Origin: Xylanibacter ruminicola
GTDB taxonomy: Bacteria; Bacteroidota; Bacteroidia; Bacteroidales; Bacteroidaceae
Direction of reading: 5' to 3'
Assembly: GCA_015060625.1 (NCBI GenBank)
Contig: SUYC01000009.1
Coordinates: forward strand, 95,651-159,650
Length of the DNA stretch: 64,000 bases
The notes under the pieces are model-generated. The model was given only the letters and a program-made list of their open reading frames with translations, ran no database searches and was not told the DNA's origin. Below are positions 24,404 to 32,872 of the stretch, one piece after another. Position 1 is the first letter of the stretch; the number at the start of each line of letters is the position of its first letter. The translations under genes and the position numbers were made by a program.

Positions 24404-26212
24404 ATGAAACAAAGTTCGACGCAAGTCAATATTGAAGCATTAATCAGCAAGGCTGCAGCCGACGCAGTAAAAGCACTCTATGGCATGGATGCCACAGAGA
24501 AGATGTTACAGTTGCAGAAGACAAGAAGTGAGTTTGAGGGTAACTTGACTCTGGTGGTATTCCCCTTTGTTAAGGCTGCCAAGAAGAGTCCGGAGCAGAC
24601 TGCACAGGAGATAGGTGAGTACCTGGTTGCTAACTGTGCTGCTGTTGAGAAGTTTAATGTCGTTAAAGGCTTCTTGAACCTCTGTGTTGGCGATGGTGCT
24701 TGGTTGCAGTTGCTCGATGCTATTGATAAGGACGAGCGCTTTGGCATGAAGCAGGCTACCGACGAGTCGCCTCTGGTTATGATTGAATATTCATCGCCTA
24801 ACACCAACAAACCTTTGCACCTGGGGCATGTGCGCAACAACCTGCTGGGTTGGAGTTTGGCACAGATTATGGAGGCCAATGGCAATAAGGTGGTGAAGAC
24901 CAATATTGTGAACGACCGCGGTATTCATATCTGTAAGTCGATGCTGGCTTGGCTGAAGTACGGCAATGGCGAAACTCCTGAGACATCGGGCAAGAAGGGT
25001 GATCACCTGATTGGTGACTACTACGTAGCTTTCGATAAGCACTACCGCGAGGAGGTGAAGGAACTCGTAGCCCAGGGCATGGACGAGGAGAAAGCCAAGC
25101 AGGAGGCTCCACTGATTAAGGAAGCTCATGAGATGCTGGTAAAATGGGAGCAGAACGATCCCGAGGTTCGTGCCTTGTGGGAGAAGATGAACAACTGGGT
25201 ATATGCCGGCTTCGACGAAACCTACAAGAAGTTGGGCGTATCGTTCGACAAAATATATTACGAGAGTCAGACATATCTCAAAGGTAAGGCTAAGGTGGAA
25301 GAGGGATTGGCTAAAGGCCTGTTTGTGCGCCACGACGACAACTCGGTTTGGGCCGACCTTACAAACGAGGGACTTGACCAGAAATTGTTGCTGCGTAGCG
25401 ATGGTACCTCGGTTTATATGACTCAGGACATTGGTACAGCCGAGATGCGTTTTAAGGATTATCCTATCGACAAGATGATATATGTAGTAGGTAACGAACA
25501 GAACTATCATTTCCAGGTGCTTTCTATTTTGCTGGACCGCTTAGGATTCAAGTGGGGTAAGGAACTTACGCACTTCAGCTACGGTATGGTAGAATTGCCA
25601 AACGGTAAGATGAAGAGTCGTGAGGGAACCGTTGTTGATGCCGACGATCTGATGGCACTGATGGTTGAGAATGCCTATAAGACCTCGATGGAATTGGGTA
25701 AATTTGATGATATGACCGAAGAGGAGCGCCGTGAGATTGCCCGCGTGGTTGGTATGGGTGCCCTCAAGTACTTTATCCTGAAAGTTGATGCTCGTAAGAA
25801 TATGCTGTTCAACCCAGAGGAAAGTATCGATTTCAACGGAAATACCGGTCCATTTATCCAATATACTTATGCTCGCATCCGCTCTATCTTGCGTAAAGCA
25901 GCTGGTGTATCTAGCATTACTTGTTCTTCTAGTTCAACAAGCCTCGCCGAAAAGGAAGTAGAGCTCATTCAGAAGATGAATGAGTTTGGTGCGGCTGTTG
26001 AGCAGGCTGGTAAGGACTACTCACCTAGCGGTATCGCTAACTATTGTTACGAGCTGACCAAGGTGTTTAATCAGTTCTACCACGATTACAGCATTCTGAA
26101 CGAACCCGATGAGCAGAAGAAGACAGTACGCTTGATACTGGCTAAGAATGTAGCTAAGATTATCAAGAATGGTATGAGTCTGCTGGGAATCGAAGTCCCA
26201 GAGCGTATGTAA
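24404..26212 (+). CDS. argS: Arginyl-tRNA synthetase
   Basis: 602 residues, normal length. It has the N-terminal ArgRS additional domain (about 5-110). The class I catalytic core carries the HIGH-type motif PLHLGHVRNNLLGWSL near residue 140 and the KMSKS-like KMKSREGTVVD near residue 404. The C-terminal anticodon-binding DALR domain contains ANYCYELTKVFNQFYHDYSI. It charges tRNA-Arg with arginine in the cytoplasm. The following RNase H gene begins 1 bp after the stop. Confidence 0.97.
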   Translation: MKQSSTQVNIEALISKAAADAVKALYGMDATEKMLQLQKTRSEFEGNLTLVVFPFVKAAKKSPEQTAQEIGEYLVANCAAVEKFNVVKGFLNLCVGDGAWLQLLDAIDKDERFGMKQATDESPLVMIEYSSPNTNKPLHLGHVRNNLLGWSLAQIMEANGNKVVKTNIVNDRGIHICKSMLAWLKYGNGETPETSGKKGDHLIGDYYVAFDKHYREEVKELVAQGMDEEKAKQEAPLIKEAHEMLVKWEQNDPEVRALWEKMNNWVYAGFDETYKKLGVSFDKIYYESQTYLKGKAKVEEGLAKGLFVRHDDNSVWADLTNEGLDQKLLLRSDGTSVYMTQDIGTAEMRFKDYPIDKMIYVVGNEQNYHFQVLSILLDRLGFKWGKELTHFSYGMVELPNGKMKSREGTVVDADDLMALMVENAYKTSMELGKFDDMTEEERREIARVVGMGALKYFILKVDARKNMLFNPEESIDFNGNTGPFIQYTYARIRSILRKAAGVSSITCSSSSTSLAEKEVELIQKMNEFGAAVEQAGKDYSPSGIANYCYELTKVFNQFYHDYSILNEPDEQKKTVRLILAKNVAKIIKNGMSLLGIEVPERM

Positions 26213-26213
26213 T

Positions 26214-26672
26214 ATGCAGAATCCACCGGATTATAGACACGATACAGTTCTGCCCTTGCCAATGGAGGTAAGGGCAGACGCTTTTGCTGTTGATGCGGCT
26301 TGTAGCGGAAACCCTGGACCTATGGAGTATCAGGGTATCGATCTGGCAACAGGTGCTAGGGCTTTTCATTATGGGCCAGTTAAAGGTACGAATAATATCG
26401 GTGAATTCTTGGCTATCGTGCATGCTCTGGCGCTCTGCTGGCAAAAGGGATGGCATCATAAAACCATTTATTCGGATAGCTATAATGCTATTCTTTGGGT
26501 GTCGAAAGGCAAATGTAAAACTACACTTGAACGCACCCCACAAACCGAACAGCTCTTCCAGATTATTGAAAGAGCCGAGAATTGGTTGCGCACCCACCAA
26601 TATTGCAATCCCATCGTGAAATGGGAAACTAAGAAGTGGGGCGAGGTGCCTGCTGATTTTGGAAGAAAGTAG
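26214..26672 (+). CDS. Ribonuclease H-like protein
   Basis: 152 residues with an RNase H fold. The four acidic catalytic positions are visible: Asp in FAVDAACSGNPGP, Glu in NNIGEFLAIVHAL, Asp in IYSDSYNAILWV and Asp near the end in PADFG. It would cleave RNA in RNA-DNA hybrids. This family (close to Bacillus YpdQ or the viroplasmin-type RNase H) usually carries a longer N-terminus; here there are about 22 extra residues. It is probably co-transcribed with argS. Confidence 0.82.
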   Translation: MQNPPDYRHDTVLPLPMEVRADAFAVDAACSGNPGPMEYQGIDLATGARAFHYGPVKGTNNIGEFLAIVHALALCWQKGWHHKTIYSDSYNAILWVSKGKCKTTLERTPQTEQLFQIIERAENWLRTHQYCNPIVKWETKKWGEVPADFGRK

Positions 26673-26675
26673 TTA

Positions 26676-27596
26676 TTAATCCTTTCGCTGATAAAGCACA
26701 ATCACATTCTTTCCGTAACTGTTACTGCTAACCACTTGGGCATTAGCAGGAATCTGTGGTGCGCGCGTACCATCGCTAACGGTCAGCGATGTGTTGGTTT
26801 CAACACGTAGCTCGTCCCAAAGACCTTGCACGATAAAGGATTGTAACGTTTCGGTACCGCCTTCGACAATCATCGACTGGATATTCTGGGCGTGCAAACT
26901 CTCGAGATTCAACGGATGGGCACGATCTATCACCATACGCTTTGGGGCGGGACCATACCAGTCGCGGACATTCAGCTGCGGATGTTCGCGCTCATCTGTA
27001 ACGCGGCCCACCAGAATGGCGTCTTCCTCTGCCCGAAGCTTGTGTGAAAGCATCTTGGTAAAGGCGCTTGAGATTGGTGCGGGCTGATAATGATCGTCGA
27101 TAAATCCATTGGCTGTTTGAGCCCATTTCAAGATGGTATAAGGGCGCTTTTCGCGATGGAATGTGAAAAAACGACGGTTCAAAGCCTTACATTCGGCTTC
27201 GAGTACACCAACTTTAACCTCTATTCCTGCATCGCGTAGTTTCTGAATGCCTCGACCTTGAACTTCGGCGAATTCATCGATACATCCCACTACCACACGA
27301 CGCACTCCTTTTTTGATAATCAAGTCGGCGCAGGGAGGTGTCTTGCCATAATGCGAGCAGGGCTCTAACGAAACGTAGATGGTGGATTCGGGTAGCAAAA
27401 CTTCGTCTTTTGCCTGAACGGAGGCAAAAGCGTTAACCTCAGCATGAGCCAGACCACAGCGCACGTGGTAACCCTCACCAATAATACGGTCGTTATGTAC
27501 GATAACAGCACCAACCATGGGATTAGGCTTGGCGTTTTGCTGTCCATTTTTTGCCAACTGAATACAGCGTTGCATGAATTTTTCGTCGCTACTCAT
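26676..27596 (-). CDS. ribD: Bifunctional riboflavin biosynthesis deaminase/reductase
   Basis: 306 residues from the ATG at 27596 (MSSDEKFMQRCIQLAKNGQQ). The N-terminal zinc deaminase has HAEVNAF and PCSHYGKTPPCADLI. The C-terminal half is the reductase (LKWAQTANGFIDDHYQPAPI; MIVEGGTETLQSFI). It catalyses the second and third steps of riboflavin synthesis. The reductase part is shorter than in E. coli RibD, as is common in Bacteroidota. It is divergent from prmC across a 54-bp spacer filled with an ATTATCA-type repeat. Confidence 0.93.
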   Translation of the reverse strand: MSSDEKFMQRCIQLAKNGQQNAKPNPMVGAVIVHNDRIIGEGYHVRCGLAHAEVNAFASVQAKDEVLLPESTIYVSLEPCSHYGKTPPCADLIIKKGVRRVVVGCIDEFAEVQGRGIQKLRDAGIEVKVGVLEAECKALNRRFFTFHREKRPYTILKWAQTANGFIDDHYQPAPISSAFTKMLSHKLRAEEDAILVGRVTDEREHPQLNVRDWYGPAPKRMVIDRAHPLNLESLHAQNIQSMIVEGGTETLQSFIVQGLWDELRVETNTSLTVSDGTRAPQIPANAQVVSSNSYGKNVIVLYQRKD

Positions 27597-27598
27597 AT

Positions 27599-27632
27599 AA
27601 TTATCAATTATCAATTATCAATTATCAATTAT
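27599..27632. repeat. Short AT-rich tandem repeat, ATTATCA units
   Basis: Four tandem units of TTATCAA with AT between, in the ribD-prmC spacer. The same word, on one strand or the other, recurs at 30798-30823, 46121-46153 and 52564-52600. Confidence 0.6.
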
Positions 27633-27638
27633 TTTGCC

Positions 27639-27646
27639 TATCTTTG
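27639..27646 (+). promoter_or_regulatory. Promoter -7 element of prmC, close to the start codon
   Basis: TATCTTTG ends 4 bp before the ATG at 27651. Transcription would begin at or within a few bases of the start codon, so the mRNA may be leaderless. Confidence 0.55.
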
Positions 27647-27650
27647 CACC

Positions 27651-28475
27651 ATGAATTACGAAGAACTCTGCCAAAGACTTAGTCGGATTTACGATGCTGG
27701 CGAGGCGAAAGCGCTTGTCCGCTGGGTGCTTGATGTACGCTTCGGCCTATCTATGGCCGATATTTATTGTGGCAAAGTTACACAATTATCAGCAAACGAC
27801 CAAGCAGAACTTGAAAAAATCATGCAAAGACTCGAAAAAGCCGAGCCTGTGCAGTATGTTTTGGGTGTGGCTGACTTCTGTGATCGCCAGTTTTTTGTCG
27901 CTCCAGGTGTGCTGATTCCACGTCCAGAAACGGCAGAATTATGCCGTTTCATCGAAAAAGATGGTGGAGGCGATATCTTGGATATTGGTACTGGTAGCGG
28001 TTGTATTGCTATCACTGTGGCACTTGATGTGGACAACTCTCAGGTGACGGCTTGGGATATCTCAGAGGATGCGTTGGGTATTGCCAGGCATAATGCCCAA
28101 ACACTTGGAGCTAAGGTGAAGTTTGAGAAACGCGATGCCTTGGCTTTAGAGGTTGAGACCGGCAGATGGGATGTGATAGTAAGCAATCCGCCCTATATCT
28201 GTCGCAAAGAAGCCGATGAAATGGATGAAAATGTACTAAAGTATGAGCCTGTCACAGCGCTGTTTGTACCCGACGACGACCCGTTGCTGTTCTATCGCCA
28301 TATCATGGATTATGCTGTATCGGCCTTGAAGCAGGGTGGGCGATTATATTACGAGATTAATCCAATTTATGCCGATTCCATCGTTGATAGCCTGTTGGCG
28401 CTGGATTTTGTGGACGTGGCGAAATTCGATGATCAATATGGTAAAACAAGATTTATAAAAGCAACCAAACCATGA
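27651..28475 (+). CDS. prmC: Peptide chain release factor N5-glutamine methyltransferase
   Basis: 274 residues from the ATG at 27651. The helical N-terminal domain (about 1-90) leads to a Rossmann methyltransferase: ILDIGTGSGCIAITVALD (SAM site) and VIVSNPPYICRKEADEM, with the NPPY motif for glutamine. It methylates the GGQ glutamine of release factors. It overlaps recX by 4 bp (ATGA). Confidence 0.95.
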   Translation: MNYEELCQRLSRIYDAGEAKALVRWVLDVRFGLSMADIYCGKVTQLSANDQAELEKIMQRLEKAEPVQYVLGVADFCDRQFFVAPGVLIPRPETAELCRFIEKDGGGDILDIGTGSGCIAITVALDVDNSQVTAWDISEDALGIARHNAQTLGAKVKFEKRDALALEVETGRWDVIVSNPPYICRKEADEMDENVLKYEPVTALFVPDDDPLLFYRHIMDYAVSALKQGGRLYYEINPIYADSIVDSLLALDFVDVAKFDDQYGKTRFIKATKP

Positions 28476-28963
28476 CAAAAGAGAAAACGGAACAAGAGGC
28501 TTATCTACAGTTGGCTGCAGTTTGTGCGCAAGCTGAGCATTGTGAGCAGGAGATGCGTGACAAGATGAAACGCTGGGGAATGGATGTTGAAGCGCAGAAC
28601 CGTGTCATAGAGCGACTCGCTCAAGAGCGCTATATTGATAACGAACGTTATGCGCGTGCTTTTGTGAAAGATAAAGTACGCTATAACAAATGGGGGCGTC
28701 GCAAAGTGCAGCAGGCTCTTTGGATGAAGCGTATTGATGATGATATTCAGCAGCGTGTACTTGATGAAATCGATGATGCTGAGTATCTGAAGGTATTGAT
28801 GCCACTCTTGAAGCAGAAACGCAAAAGCATCAAGGCTGCCAATGATTACGAGTTGAATCAGAAACTGGTGCGCTTTGCGCTGAGTCGAGGTTTCGATTAT
28901 GGTGTTATTCGCCAGTGCCTAGATGTTGACGAGGAAATGGATTTTAGCGATGAAATGGATTAG
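28472..28963 (+). CDS. recX: RecX-family regulatory protein
   Basis: 163 residues of small helical repeats (CEQEMRDKMKRWGMDVEAQN; ERYIDNERYARAFVKDKVRY; KWGRRKVQQALWMKRI). RecX binds RecA filaments and limits recombination. recA is not in the window. Start overlaps prmC (ATGA) and the 3' end overlaps comF by 14 bp, so the three are one transcription unit. Confidence 0.9.
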   Translation: MTKEKTEQEAYLQLAAVCAQAEHCEQEMRDKMKRWGMDVEAQNRVIERLAQERYIDNERYARAFVKDKVRYNKWGRRKVQQALWMKRIDDDIQQRVLDEIDDAEYLKVLMPLLKQKRKSIKAANDYELNQKLVRFALSRGFDYGVIRQCLDVDEEMDFSDEMD

Positions 28964-29648
28964 TATCTGGCGACGACTGCTGGATTTTATTTCACCACGC
29001 ATCTGTATGGTATGTGGTCGCAGACTATCGGTTACCGAAGAGGTCCTCTGCATGAAATGCCACTTCCATCTGCCCCGTACAGAATTTTGGCTTAATCCCT
29101 ACGAGAATGAGATGGCAAAAAACTTCTGGCATCAGATTCCTATAGAACGTGCTGCTGCCTATTTTTATTACGAAGATCATTCAGATACAGCTAACATCGT
29201 TTACCAGTTAAAATATAAGAATCATCCAGAAGTGGGAGTTGTTATGGGACGCATGTTGGCTAAAGAGATGCAAGGTGCTGGATTCTTCGATGGAATCGAT
29301 GGAATGGTGCCTGTGCCGTTAGCCAAAAAACGTTTGCGGCAACGTGGTTATAACCAAAGCGATGCCATTGCTCAGGGTATCAGTGAGATAACTGGCTTAC
29401 CTGTTATGGGGGATGTGGTGATGCGTCGGGACTTTGTTGAGAGCCAGACGAGAAAAAGCCGATGGGGGCGCGCCGAGAATGTGAATCAGATGTTTGTGTT
29501 GAATAGGATTCCTGCAGGTGTCAGTCATCTGTTGGTCATTGACGATGTGGTGACTACTGGTGCTACTGTAACTGCTTGTGCTAAGCAAATAGCCCAAAAT
29601 GGTGGCATAAAGATAAGTGTTCTGGCACTAGGTTGTACAAAAAGATAG
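28950..29648 (+). CDS. ComF-family phosphoribosyltransferase-like protein
   Basis: 232 residues from the ATG at 28950, inside the end of recX. An N-terminal zinc-binding part has CMVCGRRL and CMKCHFHL. A type I phosphoribosyltransferase domain follows, with FDGIDGMVPVPLAKKRLRQ, RGYNQSDAIAQGI and the PRPP loop LLVIDDVVTTGATVTACAKQ. ComF family members take part in DNA uptake or genome maintenance. The exact role in Bacteroidota is unknown. Confidence 0.92.
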   Translation: MKWISIWRRLLDFISPRICMVCGRRLSVTEEVLCMKCHFHLPRTEFWLNPYENEMAKNFWHQIPIERAAAYFYYEDHSDTANIVYQLKYKNHPEVGVVMGRMLAKEMQGAGFFDGIDGMVPVPLAKKRLRQRGYNQSDAIAQGISEITGLPVMGDVVMRRDFVESQTRKSRWGRAENVNQMFVLNRIPAGVSHLLVIDDVVTTGATVTACAKQIAQNGGIKISVLALGCTKR

Positions 29649-29655
29649 GTAATAA

Positions 29656-29687
29656 TTTGGTTATTAGCCTGATTTGCACTATCTTTG
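29656..29687 (+). promoter_or_regulatory. Promoter of pyrE
   Basis: TTTG at 29656-29659 and TATCTTTG at 29680-29687, 20 bp apart. It lies before the ATG at 29711. Confidence 0.65.
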
Positions 29688-29710
29688 CACCCAAAATACT
29701 GAATGACGTT

Positions 29711-30343
29711 ATGGAAATCAAGAATCAATTTGCCCAAAAACTGATGGAAATTCAGGCCATCAAGTTGCAGCCAAACGACCCGTTTACATGGGCTTCGGGT
29801 TGGAAGTCACCTATTTATACTGATAATCGTAAGACGCTTTCGTTCCCACGTCTGCGTTCGTTTGTAAAGCTCGAGCTTTGCCATGCTATTCAGGAGAATT
29901 TCCCCGAGGCAGAAGCAGTTGCTGGTGTTGCTACTGGAGCTATCGCACAGGGTGCTCTCGTAGCCGAAGAGTTAGGATTGCCTTATAGCTATGTTCGTCC
30001 CAAGCCTAAAGATCATGGTATGGGTAATCAGGTAGAAGGCGAGATTAAGAAGGGTGCCAAAGTGGTTGTAGTAGAGGATTTGATTTCTACTGGTGGTAGC
30101 AGTCTGAAGGCTGTTCAGGCATTGCGCGACTATGGTGTAGAGGTGATTGGTATGGTTGCTTCGTTTACCTATGGATTCCCAGTAGCTGAGCAGGCTTTTG
30201 CCAAGGCTGATGTGAAGTTGATTACACTGAGCAATTATGAGGCAGTAATTGAAGAGGCTGCTAAGACTGGTTATATCAAGGAAGAGGACAAAGTTGTCCT
30301 GGCAGAGTGGCGTAAGAGTCCTGATACTTGGAAGCAGGATTAG
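29711..30343 (+). CDS. pyrE: Orotate phosphoribosyltransferase
   Basis: 210 residues from the ATG at 29711, after a clear promoter. Substrate motifs include FTWASGWKSPIYTDNRKTLS and the PRPP-binding AKVVVVEDLISTGGSSLKAV; VRPKPKDHGMGNQVEG gives the flexible loop. It makes OMP from orotate and PRPP in pyrimidine synthesis. The SRPBCC gene follows 22 bp downstream. Confidence 0.96.
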   Translation: MEIKNQFAQKLMEIQAIKLQPNDPFTWASGWKSPIYTDNRKTLSFPRLRSFVKLELCHAIQENFPEAEAVAGVATGAIAQGALVAEELGLPYSYVRPKPKDHGMGNQVEGEIKKGAKVVVVEDLISTGGSSLKAVQALRDYGVEVIGMVASFTYGFPVAEQAFAKADVKLITLSNYEAVIEEAAKTGYIKEEDKVVLAEWRKSPDTWKQD

Positions 30344-30365
30344 TGAACTGATAATAGTATAATTT

Positions 30366-30797
30366 ATGGGATTATTTGGAGGAGAAAGTAAGTTTGAGAG
30401 CAGCGTGAAGCTGGTTCCTTACTCGCAGCAGGCTGTTTATAACAATATCAGCGATCTGACCAATCTGGAAAAGGTGCGCGACCGCGTGCCTGAGGATAAG
30501 GTAAAGGATTTTAGTTTTGATGCCGACACCGTGAGTATTAATGTGGCCCCTGTGGGCGAACTGAAACTGCGTATATGCGATCGCGAAGAGCCTAAGTGCG
30601 TCAAGTTCGAGACGGTTCAAAGTCCAGTCCCCTTCAATGTTTGGGTACAGGTATTGCCTGTAGATGAAAATTCATCGAAAATGAAGGTGACGGTTAAGGC
30701 CGAACTGAACCCATTTATCAAAAGCATGGTAGAGAAACCTTTGCAGGAAGGCGTTGAGAAGATTGCCGAGGCTCTTGCATTGGTACGCTATGAGTAG
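30366..30797 (+). CDS. SRPBCC/START-like ligand-binding protein
   Basis: 143 residues. The alternating beta pattern and final long helix (EKPLQEGVEKIAEALALVRY) match small SRPBCC proteins, with KLVPYSQQAVYNNISDLTNL near the start. A hydrophobic ligand is expected, but none can be named. It lies between pyrE and argH on the same strand. Confidence 0.75.
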   Translation: MGLFGGESKFESSVKLVPYSQQAVYNNISDLTNLEKVRDRVPEDKVKDFSFDADTVSINVAPVGELKLRICDREEPKCVKFETVQSPVPFNVWVQVLPVDENSSKMKVTVKAELNPFIKSMVEKPLQEGVEKIAEALALVRYE

Positions 30798-30823
30798 TTG
30801 ATAATTGATAATTAATAATTGAG
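30798..30823. repeat. Short AT-rich TTGATAATTG repeat
   Basis: Three imperfect units of TTGATAATTG-type sequence in the spacer before argH; same family as 27599-27632, in the opposite orientation. Confidence 0.5.
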
Positions 30824-32155
30824 ATGAAACTCTGGGAAAAGAATTTTGAAGTCAACAAGGAGATAGAGCGCTTTACTGTTGGACGCGACCGCGAGATGGA
30901 TCTCTATCTTGCAAAGTACGACGTGCTGGGCTCTATGGCTCACATCACTATGTTGGAAAGCATCGGACTGCTGGAGAAGGATGAACTGCCCCAGTTGTTG
31001 GCCGAGTTGAAGAATATCTACCACTTGGCCGAGCGTGGGGAGTTTGTGATTGAAGACGATGTGGAGGATGTGCATTCGCAGGTTGAGATGCTACTGACAC
31101 GTAAGTTGGGCGATATGGGTAAGAAAATTCACTCTGGTCGCTCACGTAACGATCAAGTGCTGGTAGATCTGAAGTTGTTTACACGTCATGAGTTGATGGA
31201 GATTGCCGAGGAGGTGAAAAGTCTTTTCGATGAGCTCATCCAGAAGAGTAATCAGTACAAGGATGTGCTGATGCCTGGTTATACTCATCTGCAGATTGCT
31301 ATGCCATCAAGCTTTGGCTTGTGGTTCGGAGCTTATGCCGAGAGTTTGGCCGACGATATGCTGTTCCTGCAGGCGGCCTATAAAATGACCAACCGCAACC
31401 CATTGGGTAGTGCTGCTGGCTATGGCAGCTCGTTCCCATTGAATCGTACGATGACTACCAATCTGTTAGGCTTTGACTCGATGGATTATAATGTGGTATA
31501 TGCTCAGATGGGCCGTGGAAAAATGGAACGTAACGTAGGATTTGCCATTGCTACGATTGCTGGAACTATCGCAAAGATGGCGTTCGATGCTTGCTTGTTT
31601 AACTCGCAGAACTTCTCGTTTGTCAAGTTGCCAAAGGAGTGTACCACTGGTTCGAGCATTATGCCCCACAAGAAGAATCCTGATGTGTTCGAGTTGATTC
31701 GCGCCAAGTCTAACAAACTGCAGTCGCTACCTCAGCAGATCATGCTCATGATGAATAACCTACCCGTGGGATATTTCCGCGATTTGCAAATTATCAAGGA
31801 GGTGTTCCTGCCTGCTTTTGGCGAACTGAAGGATTGTCTGCAGATGTGTGCATACATTATTAATAAGATAGAGGTTAACAAGCATATTCTTGATAATCCC
31901 ATGTACGACCCGATGTTCTCGGTTGAGGAGGTGAACCGTCTGGCTGCCAATGGTATGCCGTTCCGCGATGCTTATAAAAAGGTGGGTCTTGATATCGAGG
32001 CAGGCAAGTTTAAGGCCAGTCATGATATCCACCATACGCATGAGGGTAGCATCGGTAATCTGTGCAACGACCAGATTCAGGCTTTGATGGAGCAGACACT
32101 GAAAGGCTTTAACTTTGAACGTATGGTTGAAGCCGAAAAGAAACTGTTGGCATGA
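30824..32155 (+). CDS. argH: Argininosuccinate lyase
   Basis: 443 residues. The fumarase/aspartase-family signature GSSIMPHKKNPDVFELIRAK is present, with DDVEDVHSQVEMLLTRKLGD and HSGRSRNDQVLVDLKLF. It splits argininosuccinate into arginine and fumarate. The other arginine genes are not adjacent. The stop overlaps the next lipoprotein gene (ATGA). Confidence 0.95.
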   Translation: MKLWEKNFEVNKEIERFTVGRDREMDLYLAKYDVLGSMAHITMLESIGLLEKDELPQLLAELKNIYHLAERGEFVIEDDVEDVHSQVEMLLTRKLGDMGKKIHSGRSRNDQVLVDLKLFTRHELMEIAEEVKSLFDELIQKSNQYKDVLMPGYTHLQIAMPSSFGLWFGAYAESLADDMLFLQAAYKMTNRNPLGSAAGYGSSFPLNRTMTTNLLGFDSMDYNVVYAQMGRGKMERNVGFAIATIAGTIAKMAFDACLFNSQNFSFVKLPKECTTGSSIMPHKKNPDVFELIRAKSNKLQSLPQQIMLMMNNLPVGYFRDLQIIKEVFLPAFGELKDCLQMCAYIINKIEVNKHILDNPMYDPMFSVEEVNRLAANGMPFRDAYKKVGLDIEAGKFKASHDIHHTHEGSIGNLCNDQIQALMEQTLKGFNFERMVEAEKKLLA

Positions 32156-32700
32156 AACGCTGGTTGGCACTCTTACTCTGCACATTGCTGATGGCTTGTG
32201 TGGGCGATGGGAATATCTATCGTGAGTATGAGTGTAGATTTGTGTTCGACCCAACAATTCATCCCCTGCCTTGTCAGTTAACGGCGATGCTCACTACACC
32301 AGGTCAGTTTATGAAGATTGAAACAAGTGTGCAGCAAGGTGTGCGTCACCTGAAGACGACGCGAAATTTTGATGGTTCCATCGAGGATATCCGTTTGAAT
32401 ACCGAGCGCGAGTCGCGACAGGCTTATGCATTAGGGGCTAACAACTGTATTATTGTGGGTTTGAGCAGTTATGATAATGTGTTGGTGGCTTATGAAGGAC
32501 AGTGTGCCAACTGTTTGAAGGAGATGGGCGGTCGTAATTATCCGCTGACGTGGCAGAATAATGGACTGTATCTTCATTGCAACAAATGCAATCGAACCTA
32601 TAATGTTAACAATAGTGTCGTGGCCGAGGGTAGCCCCGGAATTGCACTTTACAGGTATAAAGTGAGCTTAGATGGCGGTATTCTGAGGGTTTGGAATTAA
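32152..32700 (+). CDS. Lipoprotein with a CxxC...CxxC zinc-ribbon-like motif
   Basis: 182 residues. The signal ends in a lipobox (ALLLCTLLMACVGDGN), so the protein is probably anchored to a membrane. Two pairs of cysteines, CANC and CNKC, lie about 35 residues apart near the C-terminus and may bind a metal. No recognised family. It overlaps argH by 4 bp, which is surprising for a lipoprotein, and the link may be only transcriptional. Confidence 0.65.
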   Translation: MKRWLALLLCTLLMACVGDGNIYREYECRFVFDPTIHPLPCQLTAMLTTPGQFMKIETSVQQGVRHLKTTRNFDGSIEDIRLNTERESRQAYALGANNCIIVGLSSYDNVLVAYEGQCANCLKEMGGRNYPLTWQNNGLYLHCNKCNRTYNVNNSVVAEGSPGIALYRYKVSLDGGILRVWN

Positions 32701-32714
32701 AAAAAGATAAAAAG

Positions 32715-32746
32715 TTTGGTGATTCCAATAATTAAACTTACCTTTG
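32715..32746 (+). promoter_or_regulatory. Promoter of tRNA-Leu
   Basis: TTTG at 32715-32718 and TACCTTTG at 32739-32746, 20 bp apart, just before the tRNA and the lipoprotein gene behind it. Confidence 0.7.
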
Positions 32747-32761
32747 CACCGCAATAAAGGC

Positions 32762-32847
32762 GCCGCGATGGTGAAATGGTAGACACGAGGGACTTAAAAT
32801 CCCTTGGCCATTAAACGGCTGTGCGGGTTCGAGTCCCGCTCGCGGCA
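32762..32847 (+). tRNA. tRNA-Leu (anticodon UAA)
   Basis: The acceptor arm GCCGCGA pairs with TCGCGGC at 32840-32846, with A as discriminator. The anticodon loop CTTAAAA carries TAA at 32795-32797. A long variable arm (TTGGCCATTAAACGGCTGTG region) and the T-loop GGTTCGAGTCC are as expected for a class II tRNA. The CCA end is not encoded. Confidence 0.96.
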
Positions 32848-32872
32848 CACAACAATACTGAGACTTTATTTT

